Origin: Rhizodiscina lignyota
Lineage: Eukaryota > Ascomycota > Dothideomycetes > Aulographales > Rhizodiscinaceae
Reading direction: 5' to 3'
Assembly: GCA_010015805.1 (NCBI GenBank)
Contig: ML978126.1
Span: 2,046,001 to 2,110,000 of the forward strand
DNA: 64,000 bases
Numbering within the stretch: the first letter of the stretch is position 1; each line of letters begins with the position of its first letter. Both the position numbers and the translations under genes were made by a program. This document shows positions 36,812-51,518 of the stretch, in pieces. The notes below the pieces were generated by a model that worked only from the letters and a program-made list of their open reading frames with translations, made no database searches and was not told the DNA's origin.

Positions 36812-39800
36812 TTAGTTGAGGAAACCTTTACAACCGACGGAACCTGATAAATAGATACATTAGTCTCATTGGCTACAAATGTGAGTTTATGTGAACCAAA
36901 CTTACCGCATAGACATGGAATACGATCGTCAGAATTGATCTCACGCTCAAACTTGTAGTCATAGGTGAGTTCTTCGTCTTTGGCGATATCTACACAGCAA
37001 AGTTAGCACTCGTTTCTGAACCAAACACCTGAGATTCGCAACATACCTCTGCAGCTGTAGATGCAGATCCTCGAAGTCCCCTCTGACTGAATGATCTTCG
37101 CCGTGCAATTAGGTGTACAGCTATGATTAATGAATCTCGCGATACCACCCTTCTTAGTCGCATCAATAACCGAGTCATCACCAATGCGGAAGAGATAGCT
37201 GCTGCCGATACCCTGCTTGAGATATCGCTCCTCACGAAGATTGGCGACTCGCTGGCGGACCTTCTCGCCGACGTATTCGATGATGAAGTCGTTGGCTTGA
37301 ATGTCTTCGCCGGCGTAGAGACCCCAGTTGTGGATTGCCGAGCGGTCGAAGCGGACGTTCTTCTTGCGCTTGAGGAGCTGATTGAAGCGGAGCGCATCAG
37401 AACTGGCGCCGAGAGTCGCCCTCTGAAGGGTAATGTCGTTTGCCAGTCTTCGGTTGTTGAGGCGATTGGCGCGAGACGATGCCGTGGCAGCGGTCTTGGC
37501 CGCTGCAGCTTTCGCAGCTTCGGACGTAGCGTGTGGATCCATCTTCGCCTTCTTCTCGCGCTCTTCACGCTCTCTCTGAACGCGTATGCGATGCGGGAGG
37601 TACATCGACTTCTCAGACTGGAGGATCTTCTTGAAGCCTTCCGTGCGCGCACTGCCAGTGGAGTTGGGCACATAGTAGCCCTCAATCTTTGTCTCGCTAT
37701 ACAATGGACCATGAGAACCACCATTGTTGAGCGACTTGAACTGTTTCTGCTTGTAGGACCATAGGTCCGCGTCGCTGATCCCAGTCGAAGTATGGCTCTT
37801 GAGTAAGCCTTTTAGCAGCTTAATATCTTCGTCGTCCTTGGCCAACAGTTGCCATCCATCCACATCCATAAGCAAGCCAGGATCGTCCTCCACAGTCTTG
37901 CGAGGGATCTCTTTCGATATGCCCCATTCAATTTCTGGAGGACGTTCCTCTTCTGCCTCCGCCTGGTCGGCCTCCAGGTTCGCCAAGAAGTTCTCGTCCA
38001 GCCCTTGTGCCTTCGCTCGCGCTTTGAGAGCTTCCGCCTCAGCAGCCAGCTCTTTCTTGGTCTTCTTCTTCGGCCTGGCGACAGCAGTCTTCTTCTTAGC
38101 GACAGTCTTGACAGGAAGCGATTCGGGCTCAGGCGTTGCAATAGAGACATCTACAGATGCTGAATCGTCCATGGGTACGTCAACTGCGGACGGAGTGGCA
38201 GACTTTCCAAAGAAGAGGACATCGTCCTCCTCTGCTGTTCGCTTGCGAAGTTTGACTTCCGCAGCAGCTCTTTGTCGGAGTTTGGAAGATCTCGGAAGCG
38301 TGCAGAGAACCTGTTCAAGCTCGTGCGCCGCCATGTCCTCTGGTTGCTTGCCAATCAAGTGACCAAGAGAACGCCGCGCAATCGCTTCGATTTGCTCATC
38401 GTCGCTGTCCGCACCCCATCCAGCCTCCAATCTCCTGCGTTTGTGCCTGGGCTGGAGATCTTCTTCAATGCCCGGGCTAGCCCTACTGATTGGCCTGCTT
38501 TCGGGAGCCTCCGAGCCCCTGGTTAAGATAGTCCGCTTCTCGTCTTCTGATTCGTCCTCGCTCTCATCAAAGGCCATAAGACGGCGATGGAGTGACTGCA
38601 CGGCGGGTCGACGAGTCGGCACCGGACGCTTGCGGCGCTCATCCAGGAAGGCATTAATAGGACGTGGAAGAAGATCCTTTCGTCTACCACCACGTTCAAA
38701 ACGTCCAGGTCGTCCTCTATGCCCAGCAAAACCATGGGCCCTGGAATCTGGCGTTCCAACAGATGGTGACATGTCACCCTTGAGAAGGGGGAGCGTGGGA
38801 GCAACTTTGTCATTGCTCCGGGGGTCTTCAATGCTGTATTTCCGTCTCTTCGCGACATGTCTATCCGGATCGAGAAGATCGTATAGTGCTGGTGCAGCAA
38901 TCCTCGACTTAATATCGCTCATAATAATGTTGCGTAGGGCCGGGACCAGTTCCTCCAAAGCACCTCGCACTGGATCCAGAGCTTCAGCTCTTTGTTTCTT
39001 CTCATTCTCAAAGTCCTTCTCGTCTTGTTCTCTCAACCTTTCCTGCTCTTCCTTGCGTTTCTTCTCCGCCAATACACGCTCTGGGCTTGGACTTCGCTCA
39101 TAATTCGGATTTCCATATTGCTGGCACTCCATATTCATGACGTACGTGAAGAGGGCGCACATATGGCACTCCTTGAAGCACCTAACGCACTCATCCTCAC
39201 CACGCTTCGAGTCCTCAAACACAATAAAGTATCCCGTCTTGTCCACCCTCACCTCCCGCCAATCATACACTTTCAGACGCTTTTTGAGATGAGGAATTGT
39301 GGTACCGAGAACGGGTACATAGCAGCAGGCGATGAAAATGTATGGTCTTCGCTTGATCGTATTAAGGACCGTGTCGTTTTCGACGAGCGCATGCGCAGCG
39401 TTTCTTGGCGCAGCAATTACAGGTGTTCGTGGACCAACTGGTGCGGGTGGAGGTGGAGCGCCTCTGCCGGATGGTCCTTTCGGGGCGCCAGGTGGAGGTC
39501 CTTTTTCTATAACAGAAATTGTTGGGGTGTGTGGCTTTCTCTTTTCTTCCAGAAGCGCTAGCTTCTCTTGTTCCGCGCGCAGTTGCTTGATTTTTCCCTC
39601 GACAAGATTTCTGCAGTTTCGCCCAGTCCTGTCCCGCGTAACCTTGACGACATTGAACCCAATCTTTTGACCCGAGCCCTCTTGCTCCGCGCGCCTTGCA
39701 GCAGTCACAGCCGGTATTGGCGTCCCGCGCAGAGGTTTGCTATCTTTGTATCGAATGAGACATATGCCCAAAAAGCTTCCAGATGCGGGATCTGCTTGAT

Positions 39801-40827
39801 TGGTAAACTCTGCGATCTCCCCATAAGAGCCAAAGATGGTTCGGATTTGCGCTTCCGGAGTCAATGGATCCAGACCTGTCACGACCACCTGTTTTGGTGG
39901 AGTAAACCACTCGTCGTGCCTAGGGTCAATGGCATGCATTTTGGCGAGATATGGGGCGACTCGCAATTTCGCCTTGTTCTGTGCACCCTTTCGGTTGTAC
40001 AGTCCTTCTGTATAGCCCGCAATTGCAAGCCGAGGATCTGGTGGGGGGAGCGGATTGGACTACACAGAATCGTTAGGAAATGTATAAAAGGCAAAAAGTG
40101 CATGCGCAAGCGCTGAGAAACCGTGAAGACATACCTCATGACCGAATTGCTTGTATTTCGCCTTGAACCTCTTCTTGTCCTTGGCTGAGAGCTTTTCGTC
40201 AAGTTCGGGATCCCACACCAGCTTCGAACCTTTCTCCTCGCCAGGTCCTGGACGTGCTTGCTGGTGCGTCTCTGGCGGGGTGTGGATCGGTGTGATGGTT
40301 TCAGAGACATTGTTGGATGTTACGTCGGCGGTCGCATAGAGCTCCGCGCTTTTGAGAGTCATGAGATCGCTGGGTGCTTTCGCAGATCGCGGACTCAAAT
40401 TCTTCCCAGGAGGAGAAGAGTCAGTGTTTGTGAGAGGAGTAAGAGCATGTTGGTGACCAGAGACGCCAGTGTAAGTAGCCATGTTCGGCTGTGCGCCGTG
40501 ACTGAACACAGACGACGCAGTGCTGGCGAGGGAGCTCGCCGAGCCTACGCCGTTTAGCAAGTCGCCGTTGTCGCCCTTGTGAGAATCATCGTCGTCGCGA
40601 GCAGTGAATATCTTGCCGGGTTCTTTGTGGGCACTTGCGCCGCCAGCCAACTTTTCACCACGCGATGGCTCGGTGCGAGAGCGTTTAGTCGAATATGGAG
40701 TAGCTGAATCCGTATGAGACGCGCCGTTGAGATCTCCCCCTTCCGAAGGCTGCTTCCTCTTCTTGTGGTGCGAGTCTGGCGCCTGAGAGGAAAAGTCCGC
40801 AATGCTACTCGCCGAGGCGCGCGACAT
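36812..40827 (-). CDS. SET1: Histone H3K4 methyltransferase SET1 (COMPASS)
   Basis: Four exons, 40827-40135, 40059-37047, 36989-36906 and 36843-36812; 1,273 residues. In order: a disordered N-terminus (1-230), an RRM at about 287-360 ([20 protein letters not shown]), a second RRM-like fold near 465-550, a charged middle, an n-SET region with WGIS and the helix [17 protein letters not shown], the SET domain from about 1131 ([47 protein letters not shown]) and the post-SET Cys cluster [13 protein letters not shown] at the end. This is the catalytic subunit of COMPASS, which methylates histone H3 Lys4 in the nucleus. The last two exons (84 and 32 nt) carry the catalytic Tyr and the zinc-binding Cys, so the long frame alone would look like an enzyme missing its active site. 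The start MSRASAS matches the usual MSRAS opening of this family; an ATG at 40842 is less likely. Confidence 0.95.
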
Positions 40828-42116
40828 ACTATGGAGCCACACCTACAAAGGAGACGATCTCCTCATCACCATCCTCGTGTCGAGCAGGTCCCAAAGTATG
40901 CCAACCCAGACGTGAAGTGAGAATGGCGGCGTCGAACACGCGCGAGAGACGTGTTAGCTTTTCTCACGGAGGAACGCGGTGGAGGGGATGTGAGGCGAGC
41001 CACAACGCGACTGCGCACGACAGCAGGATTATGCCGGGGTAGGGAGGTCAGCAGCGAGCGCGGCCAACGCGGAAAATGAGGGTGAGGATGTGTCGAGGAG
41101 CGCTGTTCTCGAGATGCGCACCGCGGGAGGAGCTCTTGAGGTGGAGATCGGGGGTGCAGTGGAGTTGGCAGGACTCATTCCTGGAAGCGAAGAGTCGGTC
41201 GTTGCAAAGAAGGGGCGCCTACCGCCAAGCCTCTAGAGTGACGTTTTGCCTGCACCCGCTCAGCTCACCACTCCGACAATGCCTCCAGCAGCAGCGCGTC
41301 AGCCACCGTGATAATGCGTATAAGCTGCTGCATTCGAGTGCAACAGATACAGCGACCGCCTCACGTCTTCGCCTCGTCGCGCATCGCGTGTGCACATTCG
41401 CCGCCGAGCCGTCCGAGAGGCGTCAGCTCACCATCCGCCTAACTGCACAACCCCCGCGCGGCCATTGATCATCGCGCATGATTCACAAAGCGCGCAATCT
41501 GCTCTGCTTGCGCTGGAGTCGGCGGGCAAACATTCCTCGATTCTTTATGCTTCACTTTGTGCAGCCTTCGCTCTCTCACTATCCATTATCAACTTTGCAC
41601 GTGCCTCACACATAACCCACATAGGTCGCGAAAGTCCTCCGACAGCAGATCAGCTCGCTCTCAGTTCGATCGCTTTCATCGAGAGGCTCGCCGTACGCAT
41701 ACGCAACGTTTCACATCATCTCAGCAGTTATAATTCTATGTACGTCATCGCACTGTGCAGGGGTACGTTCGAAGGAGCGCGAGAGCCATAGTAGTGGATA
41801 TGGTAGTGAACACGATGTGAAGTGGTTTCGCGTGGACTCAAGGTATCGCAGAGAAGGCGAAGGACATCTGTGTGTGGCATATTGTAGAAGGTAGAAGGTA
41901 GAGGAGTGCAGAAAATTCGATGTGTGTGAGTCGAGGGCGAAACTGTCGCCGAACTGTGCCAAGTTAATCTGCACAAATGACCCTTGAACCTGGGATGGGT
42001 TTGTACAGAAAGTTCTTTGGATATCATGCCATTAAATCCATGATGTCGACCTTCGAACGCCATGCTGGCGGCCGGATGAGACCGCAGACGATGCAATAAC
42101 CACGCCCATTCACAGC
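40828..42116. other. SET1 promoter and PUP3 3' flank, 1.3 kb
   Basis: GC-rich sequence with overlapping frames on both strands (longest 133 codons at 41390-41791), none recognisable. SET1 transcription starts here on the minus strand. No gene is supported. Confidence 0.4.
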
Positions 42117-42987
42117 TTAGTCTTGTCGGCCCTTCAACAGTCTCTTGGTCACCTTGTCTTTCTCAATGATGTAGACGTGTGCTCCCCACCCTGAAAGCGC
42201 ATCTCGGTCGACAGCGTTGAGGAGAGCTTGCGAGACGGTCTCGAACAGGTCTTCTGGGCCCTGTGGAACAAAAAGAATCAGCATCAGTGAAATAACTTAA
42301 AGGCTCGCCAAGTAGAAAAGCAGTATGTCCTACCAGATCGGGTTCCCACAGCCCTTCACAAGTTCCAAATAGCTGGTCACTAGCCGTTCCACTAACAATA
42401 AAGTCCTTCGCAAAGTCGATGCACCCAATACTATCGAATCCACAAATGAACGGCTTTCCTGTAGTATGGTTGATCCCCGCAATAACCGGACTAACAAAGT
42501 ACGGTCCAAACCGCCGCTCGTACAGCGAACTGCTGACCAGGTTGGCCATCGTCTGCGGGCTGATCTGCCTCTCCTCGCGCAGCCTGTACATGTTCACCTT
42601 GTAGCGGAAGAGGTCTGCGACGGTGCTGACATCCGTTGCGAGGCCGGTCAGACCGAGGTATACGTCACCGTAGGAGAAGATCTTGGGGAAGTTGTTGGAG
42701 ACTGTGAGGGCTTGGAGGCCAAGGCGGAGGTCGCAGGCGATGGCAACGCAGTCTTTGCCCACCATGGCCACGCAGGCGCCGCCATCTAGAGCAAAGCATT
42801 AGTGTGAGGCAGGGAGAAAGGCGTGTTTGCGGAGGTCTAGCGCACTTATTGAGAAGGGATTCGACTGTGATGTAGTTAGCTTGATGTTCAAATGGCGATA
42901 TCATCTTGGGACGGAGGAGGTGCGGAAGACTCAGAGGACAAATGCAGCTCTGAGAACAGTTCAAAGGGAGCAAAATTGACTTACCAT
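42117..42987 (-). CDS. PUP3: 20S proteasome subunit beta3 (PUP3)
   Basis: Four exons, 42987-42985 (only the ATG), 42864-42846 (19 nt), 42785-42334 and 42260-42117; 205 residues, the same length as yeast Pup3. Spliced, the start reads [20 protein letters not shown], followed by [16 protein letters not shown] and FICGFDSIG, all beta3 signatures. Beta3 is a non-catalytic inner-ring subunit: there is no propeptide and no N-terminal catalytic Thr, which is as expected. The first intron (120 nt) begins directly after the start codon, ATG|GTAAGT. The following exon is short and the second intron splits the Asn codon before GGACVAM. The gene runs head to head with PRE10, another 20S subunit, 265 bp apart. 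Confidence 0.95.
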
Positions 42988-43252
42988 GGCTGTATCATGC
43001 ACGAGAGAGGTGTTGTTGGAGGAGTTGAGAGAGGCAGCGGTGGATGTTGAAGCACGCGTTGCGGCTCTCCAGGTTGAAGCTTGGACACGCAGCTCCCTGC
43101 AGCCTCGCGGTGGCATTTCACGAGAGCTCTGTGCAGCAACCACCACACTCTACCATACCACCTAGCAACCCCCTCTACCACCTCTGCCACCCTCTTTACC
43201 GTTACTTTGAGGTCATTCGAACTCTACAAGCGTCAAAGTACTACTCAGAGCT
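42988..43252. promoter_or_regulatory. Bidirectional promoter of PUP3 and PRE10
   Basis: 265 bp between the start codons of two divergent 20S proteasome subunit genes. The right half is strongly pyrimidine-rich (43130-43200), as in PRE10's leader. A near-match to the proteasome-associated control element (GGTGGCAAA) sits near the middle, at 43109-43117. Shared regulation of both genes is inferred from layout. Confidence 0.7.
43109..43117 (+). promoter_or_regulatory. PACE-like element (two mismatches)
   Basis: The sequence GGTGGCATT matches seven of nine positions of the yeast Rpn4 site GGTGGCAAA and lies centrally in the shared proteasome promoter. A single weak match can arise by chance; treat it as a candidate only. 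Confidence 0.3.
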
Positions 43253-44399
43253 ATGGTATGTCCTTCTCTCATAGTGCAAAACCGCGTTTCTTCATCTATT
43301 TCTGAGCTTCGCTAACATCACCTCTGCAGACCTCCATAGGCACAGGTTACGACCTCTCAAACTCCGTCTTCTCCCCCGATGGCAGGAACTTCCAGGCATG
43401 CAGCACCCAGCTCCCCCATCATCGCCACCAAAAACTGATGCTTCAAACAGGTCGAATACGCCGTCAAGGCGGTCGAGAACGGAGGCACAGCAATCGGCAT
43501 AAGATGCAAGGACGGTGTGGTGCTCGCGCTGGAGAAGCTGGTGAGCAGCAAGCTGCTCAAGCCTGGTGCGAATAAGCGCATAGCGACGATAGATCGAAAT
43601 ATGGGTGTGGTAAGCTCCTCATTCCCTCACATGCTACACGATATAATATATTGGAACAGAGCTAACAATTGCAAACAGGTTTCAGCAGGTCTCCTCCCCG
43701 ATGGTCGTCACTTCACGTCCCGTGCGAGAGACGAGGCGGCGCAGTGGCGAAGAATGTATAAAGCTCCTATCCCGACATCCTCGCTTGCAGACCGCATGGG
43801 CAGCTACATCCAGGCATACACGCTGTACAATAGTGTGCGACCGTTTGGTGTTACGTGCATAATCGCCGGCTGGGATTCTGAGGCAGAGCTCGCAGTGGAT
43901 GGACAAGTTGGCTCAGGACCAACGGTCGGTGCAGGTGGAAAGGTAGACAAGATGAAACATGGAGGACCGTTCTTGTACATGATCGAGCCAAGTGGATCAT
44001 ACTGGGTATGCACTATCTCTGTGGATCTTTTGCGTGGTCTTTTTGCAACATTGGACTGATATATATCAGGGCTACTACGGCGCTGCGACCGGCAAGGGCC
44101 GCCAATCAGCCAAGTCAGAACTGGAGAAGCTTAATCTGACCGAGGGCACTCTCTCACTAGAAGAGGGCGTCAAGGAGGCCGCACGAATCATCTACATTGC
44201 ACACGAGGACAGCAAGGACAAGGACTTCGAGCTCGAGATGACTTGGGTAAGTTCACTAGACGGCCCGACAAAAGGCCGGCATGAGGAGGTGCCCAAGAAG
44301 ATACGAGAGGAAGCCGAGCGACTGGCTAAGAAGGCATTGGAGGACGATGATGAGGAAGAAGAGGCCAAGGCCGAAGGTGGTGAGCGCATGGAAGAGTAG
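43253..44399 (+). CDS. PRE10: 20S proteasome subunit alpha7 (PRE10)
   Basis: Five exons, 43253-43255 (only the ATG), 43330-43395, 43451-43609, 43679-44005 and 44070-44399; 294 residues. The spliced start MTSIGTGYDLSNSVFSPDGR followed by FQVEYAVKAVENGGTAIGIR is the proteasome alpha-subunit N-terminal helix, which gates the particle, and NGGTAIGIRCKDGVVLALEK points to alpha7 (yeast Pre10, human PSMA3). An acidic C-terminal tail (KALEDDDEEEEAKAEGG) is a known alpha7 feature. Intron 1 starts immediately after the start codon (ATG|GTATGT). Intron 2 has GC..AG ends (TTCCAG|GCATGC), and there is no GT nearby that could replace it. Expression is probably coordinated with PUP3 through the shared promoter. 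Confidence 0.95.
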
Positions 44400-44730
44400 A
44401 AGTTTCGGGACCGAGATTGATGTCGTGAGAGGGAAGAGCATCAGCACACGTTCGTCATTGCGGGATATAGGACGTGCAGATTCTGTACTTTAAACATTTT
44501 CACGGAGCATGCTGGCGCTTGATAGAGAGCAATATATCCACCTTGCATCGACTTCTTCATGACGGAACATACCGGGTCCTTCAACCTCAGGACGACGTGT
44601 ATCTTGTGCGCGAGGAAGGCGGCGAAGGCTCCCAGTCATTCTCTCTGTCCCACTTGTTTATGCATAGTAATTCTGCAGCCTTTCCTGCTGAATTATACGA
44701 GGGCCAAGCTGCCTTCCGAGAAGGCGAGAG
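44400..44730. other. Spacer between PRE10 and the histidine phosphatase
   Basis: 331 bp holding the PRE10 3' end and a short promoter for the next gene on the same strand. A 90-codon frame (44474-44746) overlaps the next start in another frame and is not called. Confidence 0.4.
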
Positions 44731-45800
44731 ATGCCTCCCATCGTAATATTGATTCGGCATGCCGAGGCGTTGCACAACCAAACACATAAGTCACCCACTG
44801 GTCCCTTACTCCCGCGAATACACTCTTCCATCACACAGCTCTAGGATTTATGTACTGATTTTCCCAGCACTAGACTGGGACATTCCAGACCCGAAACTCA
44901 CACCGCTCGGGAGGAAGCAATGTCTGGAGCTTTCAGCACACCTGCGCAAGGATGTGTCGATGGCAAACCATGTGGAAACCATCATCGTCAGTCCGATGCG
45001 GAGGACGGTAGAGACTGCTCTGATCGGCTTGAATTGGTTGATTGCTGGTGGAGCGAAGATTGAACTGGATGCGGACTGGCAAGGTAAATATTTCGTGCGT
45101 TCAGATTTTATGTGTAGCATCTGCAAGCTGTAATTTTCTATTCATTTACAGCATTGCTCCCTTAGTATCCACTCAGCGCTTTACAGTTTATATGATTTCT
45201 TCATACTCTAATCTCTGCAAGAGTACGCTCTCTTTCTGCAACAATTAGCACCCTCACACATATCAAAACCCAACCCTAACCCCCCCTTCAGAAAATAGCG
45301 ACAAGCCCTGCGACAGCGGGAGCGACCGCAACATCCTCGCCGAAGAATTTCAAATCATCTCCGCCCTCTTCTACCAAGTCGACCCTCTCTACCCCGACAA
45401 GAAGACTCCTCTGCCAGACGGGAGAGAAAATCCGTACGCCTGGACGCGCAGTGCCATCCTCGCGCGCGGCCAGCGTTGTCTTCGCAAATTGTACGAGCGG
45501 CCCGAGAAAGTGATTGCGGTGGTCTCGCACTCTGGATTCTTAAGATTAGGCGTTAGTCGCACGCAGTATGCCAATGCGGATTACCGGATCTTCGACTTTC
45601 CGGAGCGGAAGAGTGAGGACGAGGAGTTTGAGCTTGTGGAGAGGGAGGAGACAGCGACGCCGGGAGGTGGGATGGGGAAGAGTCCGAAGGGGAAGTGGGT
45701 TCTAAGGCATGATGACTTCCCACATGAGGTGGATGAGAAGAATGAGAATATGGGGCAGGCGAATGGCGAAGCCACTTCTGAAATCCCGGCAGAGAATTGA
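44731..45800 (+). CDS. Histidine phosphatase (phosphoglycerate mutase-like)
   Basis: Modelled as three exons, 44731-44800, 44868-45083 and 45292-45800; 264 residues. The first exon carries the phosphohistidine motif LIRHAEALHN with His10 and Glu12; exon 2 gives IPDPKLTPLGRKQ and IIVSPMRRTVETAL, and exon 3 the second catalytic His in VVSHSGFLR (about 175). This is the fungal branch of the phosphoglycerate mutase superfamily that includes broad-range phosphatases such as yeast YOR283W; a glycolytic mutase is unlikely given the RHAE variant and overall layout. The first intron's acceptor is uncertain: CAG at 44867 gives TALDWDIPDP, and an alternative AG six bases downstream would remove two residues. 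Intron 2 is unusually long for this window (208 nt). The C-terminus is acidic and disordered. Confidence 0.82.
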
Positions 45801-47542
45801 GGACAAACGACTAGTCGTCGTGATATTACTTGCATAATTGCATCTACATAGAATGATCGTCGTCAGGATAGACTATGGGGTTGATAGACACGGAAGAGAC
45901 TGGATCAGCCACCATTTCATAAACATTGAATGATTCTTATAATCTCAGCAATAGCCTTTTGTATATCCATGCATATAGAATGAAACAGTTGCCCTCTGCC
46001 TTGCACTTGCAACTGGCTTGGACTGCATTCAGCTCGACGCACCACTCGCTAGAATAGATGGATTACACCATACGCTGGGGCTAAGATACCCGGCAGACAC
46101 TGTTGCACTGACTTCAGATAGAAGTATGCTGGACGGTACGCTGGGGCGAGAGCGGCTGTCAAGTGGATCACATGCATAACTAGTGCGTGTTTATGTTCAG
46201 TGGCGAAGTTCGTGAGCGGCATAGACGACAGAGAACGGCGTGAAGCTTGCTTTGAAGGTTCTGACACACGTGGCCATTGCGGTGAAAATGAACTACCTAC
46301 CGAGCCCAAATCCGAACAGATGAGGCAGTGCAGTGTCGATGGCAAGGATCGGAGGTATCTGATACCCTGGAGATCAATACTCCGTACTTGTAGCAGATAG
46401 CTTTAAAAAAAAATGATGCGTGACATCAAGCCTCGGAACAGACTGAATCTGGGTTGAAAAGTCTCACTCTGGAAGATATGCCGGACAGTCACAGTACTTC
46501 GTGTAGAATTGGCGTTATCGAAGCGAGACCGGATAGATCCAGCAGCATGGAAGTGGGAGCGAACTTGAGTCGGATGAAGTCCCAGTTCCAGATCTCCAGC
46601 ACGGACTGAGCTTCTCGAGCAAACGCGTAGAATATTCTATACGGTGACGTAGCCAATAGACACCCAGGATATGGCGGCAGCACGGATAAACGTGTTCAAA
46701 AAGAGACCTATCAGGCGCGAGAGCAGGAAGCATGACGCTCAGAGCATGACGCTCAGAGCCTGCCCAGCCCAGCAACGCTGTTACTGGGTTGAGGAATGGG
46801 CATTGTGCACTCACCGATGGGCAGTATACAATCGCCAGAAATGGTGTGGAGCCATCCCATTTATTGGATTGACGTGCTGCGCCCCTTGGGCCGCTCCCGT
46901 CGATGGTGGTGGACGAGCAAGCACCTCAGGTCGGTGTGCCCCTGAGATGAGGCAAACGTAACGGCGGCCATCCCTGTCAGCCACCACTCTGCTTTGCGAC
47001 ACTGACGAAATGGAAGGACGCCGCCCCATTCGCACGTCTTCTGCTGGCCGAGCAAGACAGGCAGCGAAGGGCGCGGGAGCGACGTCGATACGTACAGAGT
47101 AAGCAGAGAAAAGGGGGAGGTGGATGGTCGGCGTCTGGCACGAGCCGCGGTGCATGACGATGTTCAGGTGTTTCGGCTGCTCAGCCACTGCAGACAGACA
47201 GTCGGTGGCCTCCTGCAGGGCCCAGCAATGCGGCGAGAAGCTGGGTGTGGGTGGTGCACGCTGGGTGGATCGGTCGTGTCTTGGCCCAAGCAGCAACCTG
47301 ACACTTCGACATATTTAAAACAACGACCATCGTTGCCCGTTTTCAGCTCCACCACAAGCCCCCCGTTCTTTGACGAAACACCTGTCTACGCACCGTCACG
47401 ACTTTCTTATCCTTCTTTTTGTCCTCAAAGCATCGAGGATTCATTTATTTGACGCACCGCAAGCCTGTTTGATCGCTGCGCTGTGATTGCTGAAGCTCGA
47501 CGCTAACAAAGCATTTGACACAACCCTCACTTCAAGCTCACC
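45801..47542. other. Long spacer upstream of GFA1
   Basis: 1.74 kb. The last about 250 bp, with pyrimidine runs, form the GFA1 promoter and leader. A perfect 14-bp tandem duplication lies at 46729-46756. A 161-codon minus-strand frame (46811-47296) shows no recognisable motif and is not called. Confidence 0.4.
46729..46756. repeat. Two-copy 14-bp tandem duplication
   Basis: AGCATGACGCTCAG occurs twice in direct succession. It is short and isolated and probably a replication-slippage product. Confidence 0.7.
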
Positions 47543-51118
<3,576 letters not shown>

Positions 51119-51518
51119 AGTTGAGCAGAAGGAGAGAGGAGAGGGGGATGGGGATGGTGGAGATGAGAGAGCAATAAGATCGTTTGCTTTTGGATATGTG
51201 AACGACAATCGGTGCGAAGGGAAAACGATACTGGCCGGCGTATTCGTGACAAAAGAGAACCTCGCATTCTTGGAGTATCTGCCTGGGGCTTCCCTGAGAT
51301 GCACGCAGCTCATATGCAGTGCAGACTAGGTACAATCTAAAAGTTTAGACATAATTACATACTCCTCCAGTGCCCTGTCACCGTCTTGCTGTATACAGCA
51401 TGCATCATCAGCTGCCATCCATGTGCCTCAAAAGCGCCTCAACGCCTCCAATATGCGAATGCACCTTAACCGAAAGACCGATCCTGAGCCCATCCCCATA
51501 CATCGGGCCATGAGAGGC
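51119..51518. other. Convergent intergenic region
   Basis: RIB4 and the proline-rich gene converge here. Short frames only. The RIB4 3' flank is G/A-rich. Confidence 0.4.

Noticed and set aside
46811-47296. 161-codon minus-strand frame upstream of GFA1
   Set aside because: Composition is like the surrounding non-coding DNA, no domain or motif, and it would overlap the GFA1 promoter.
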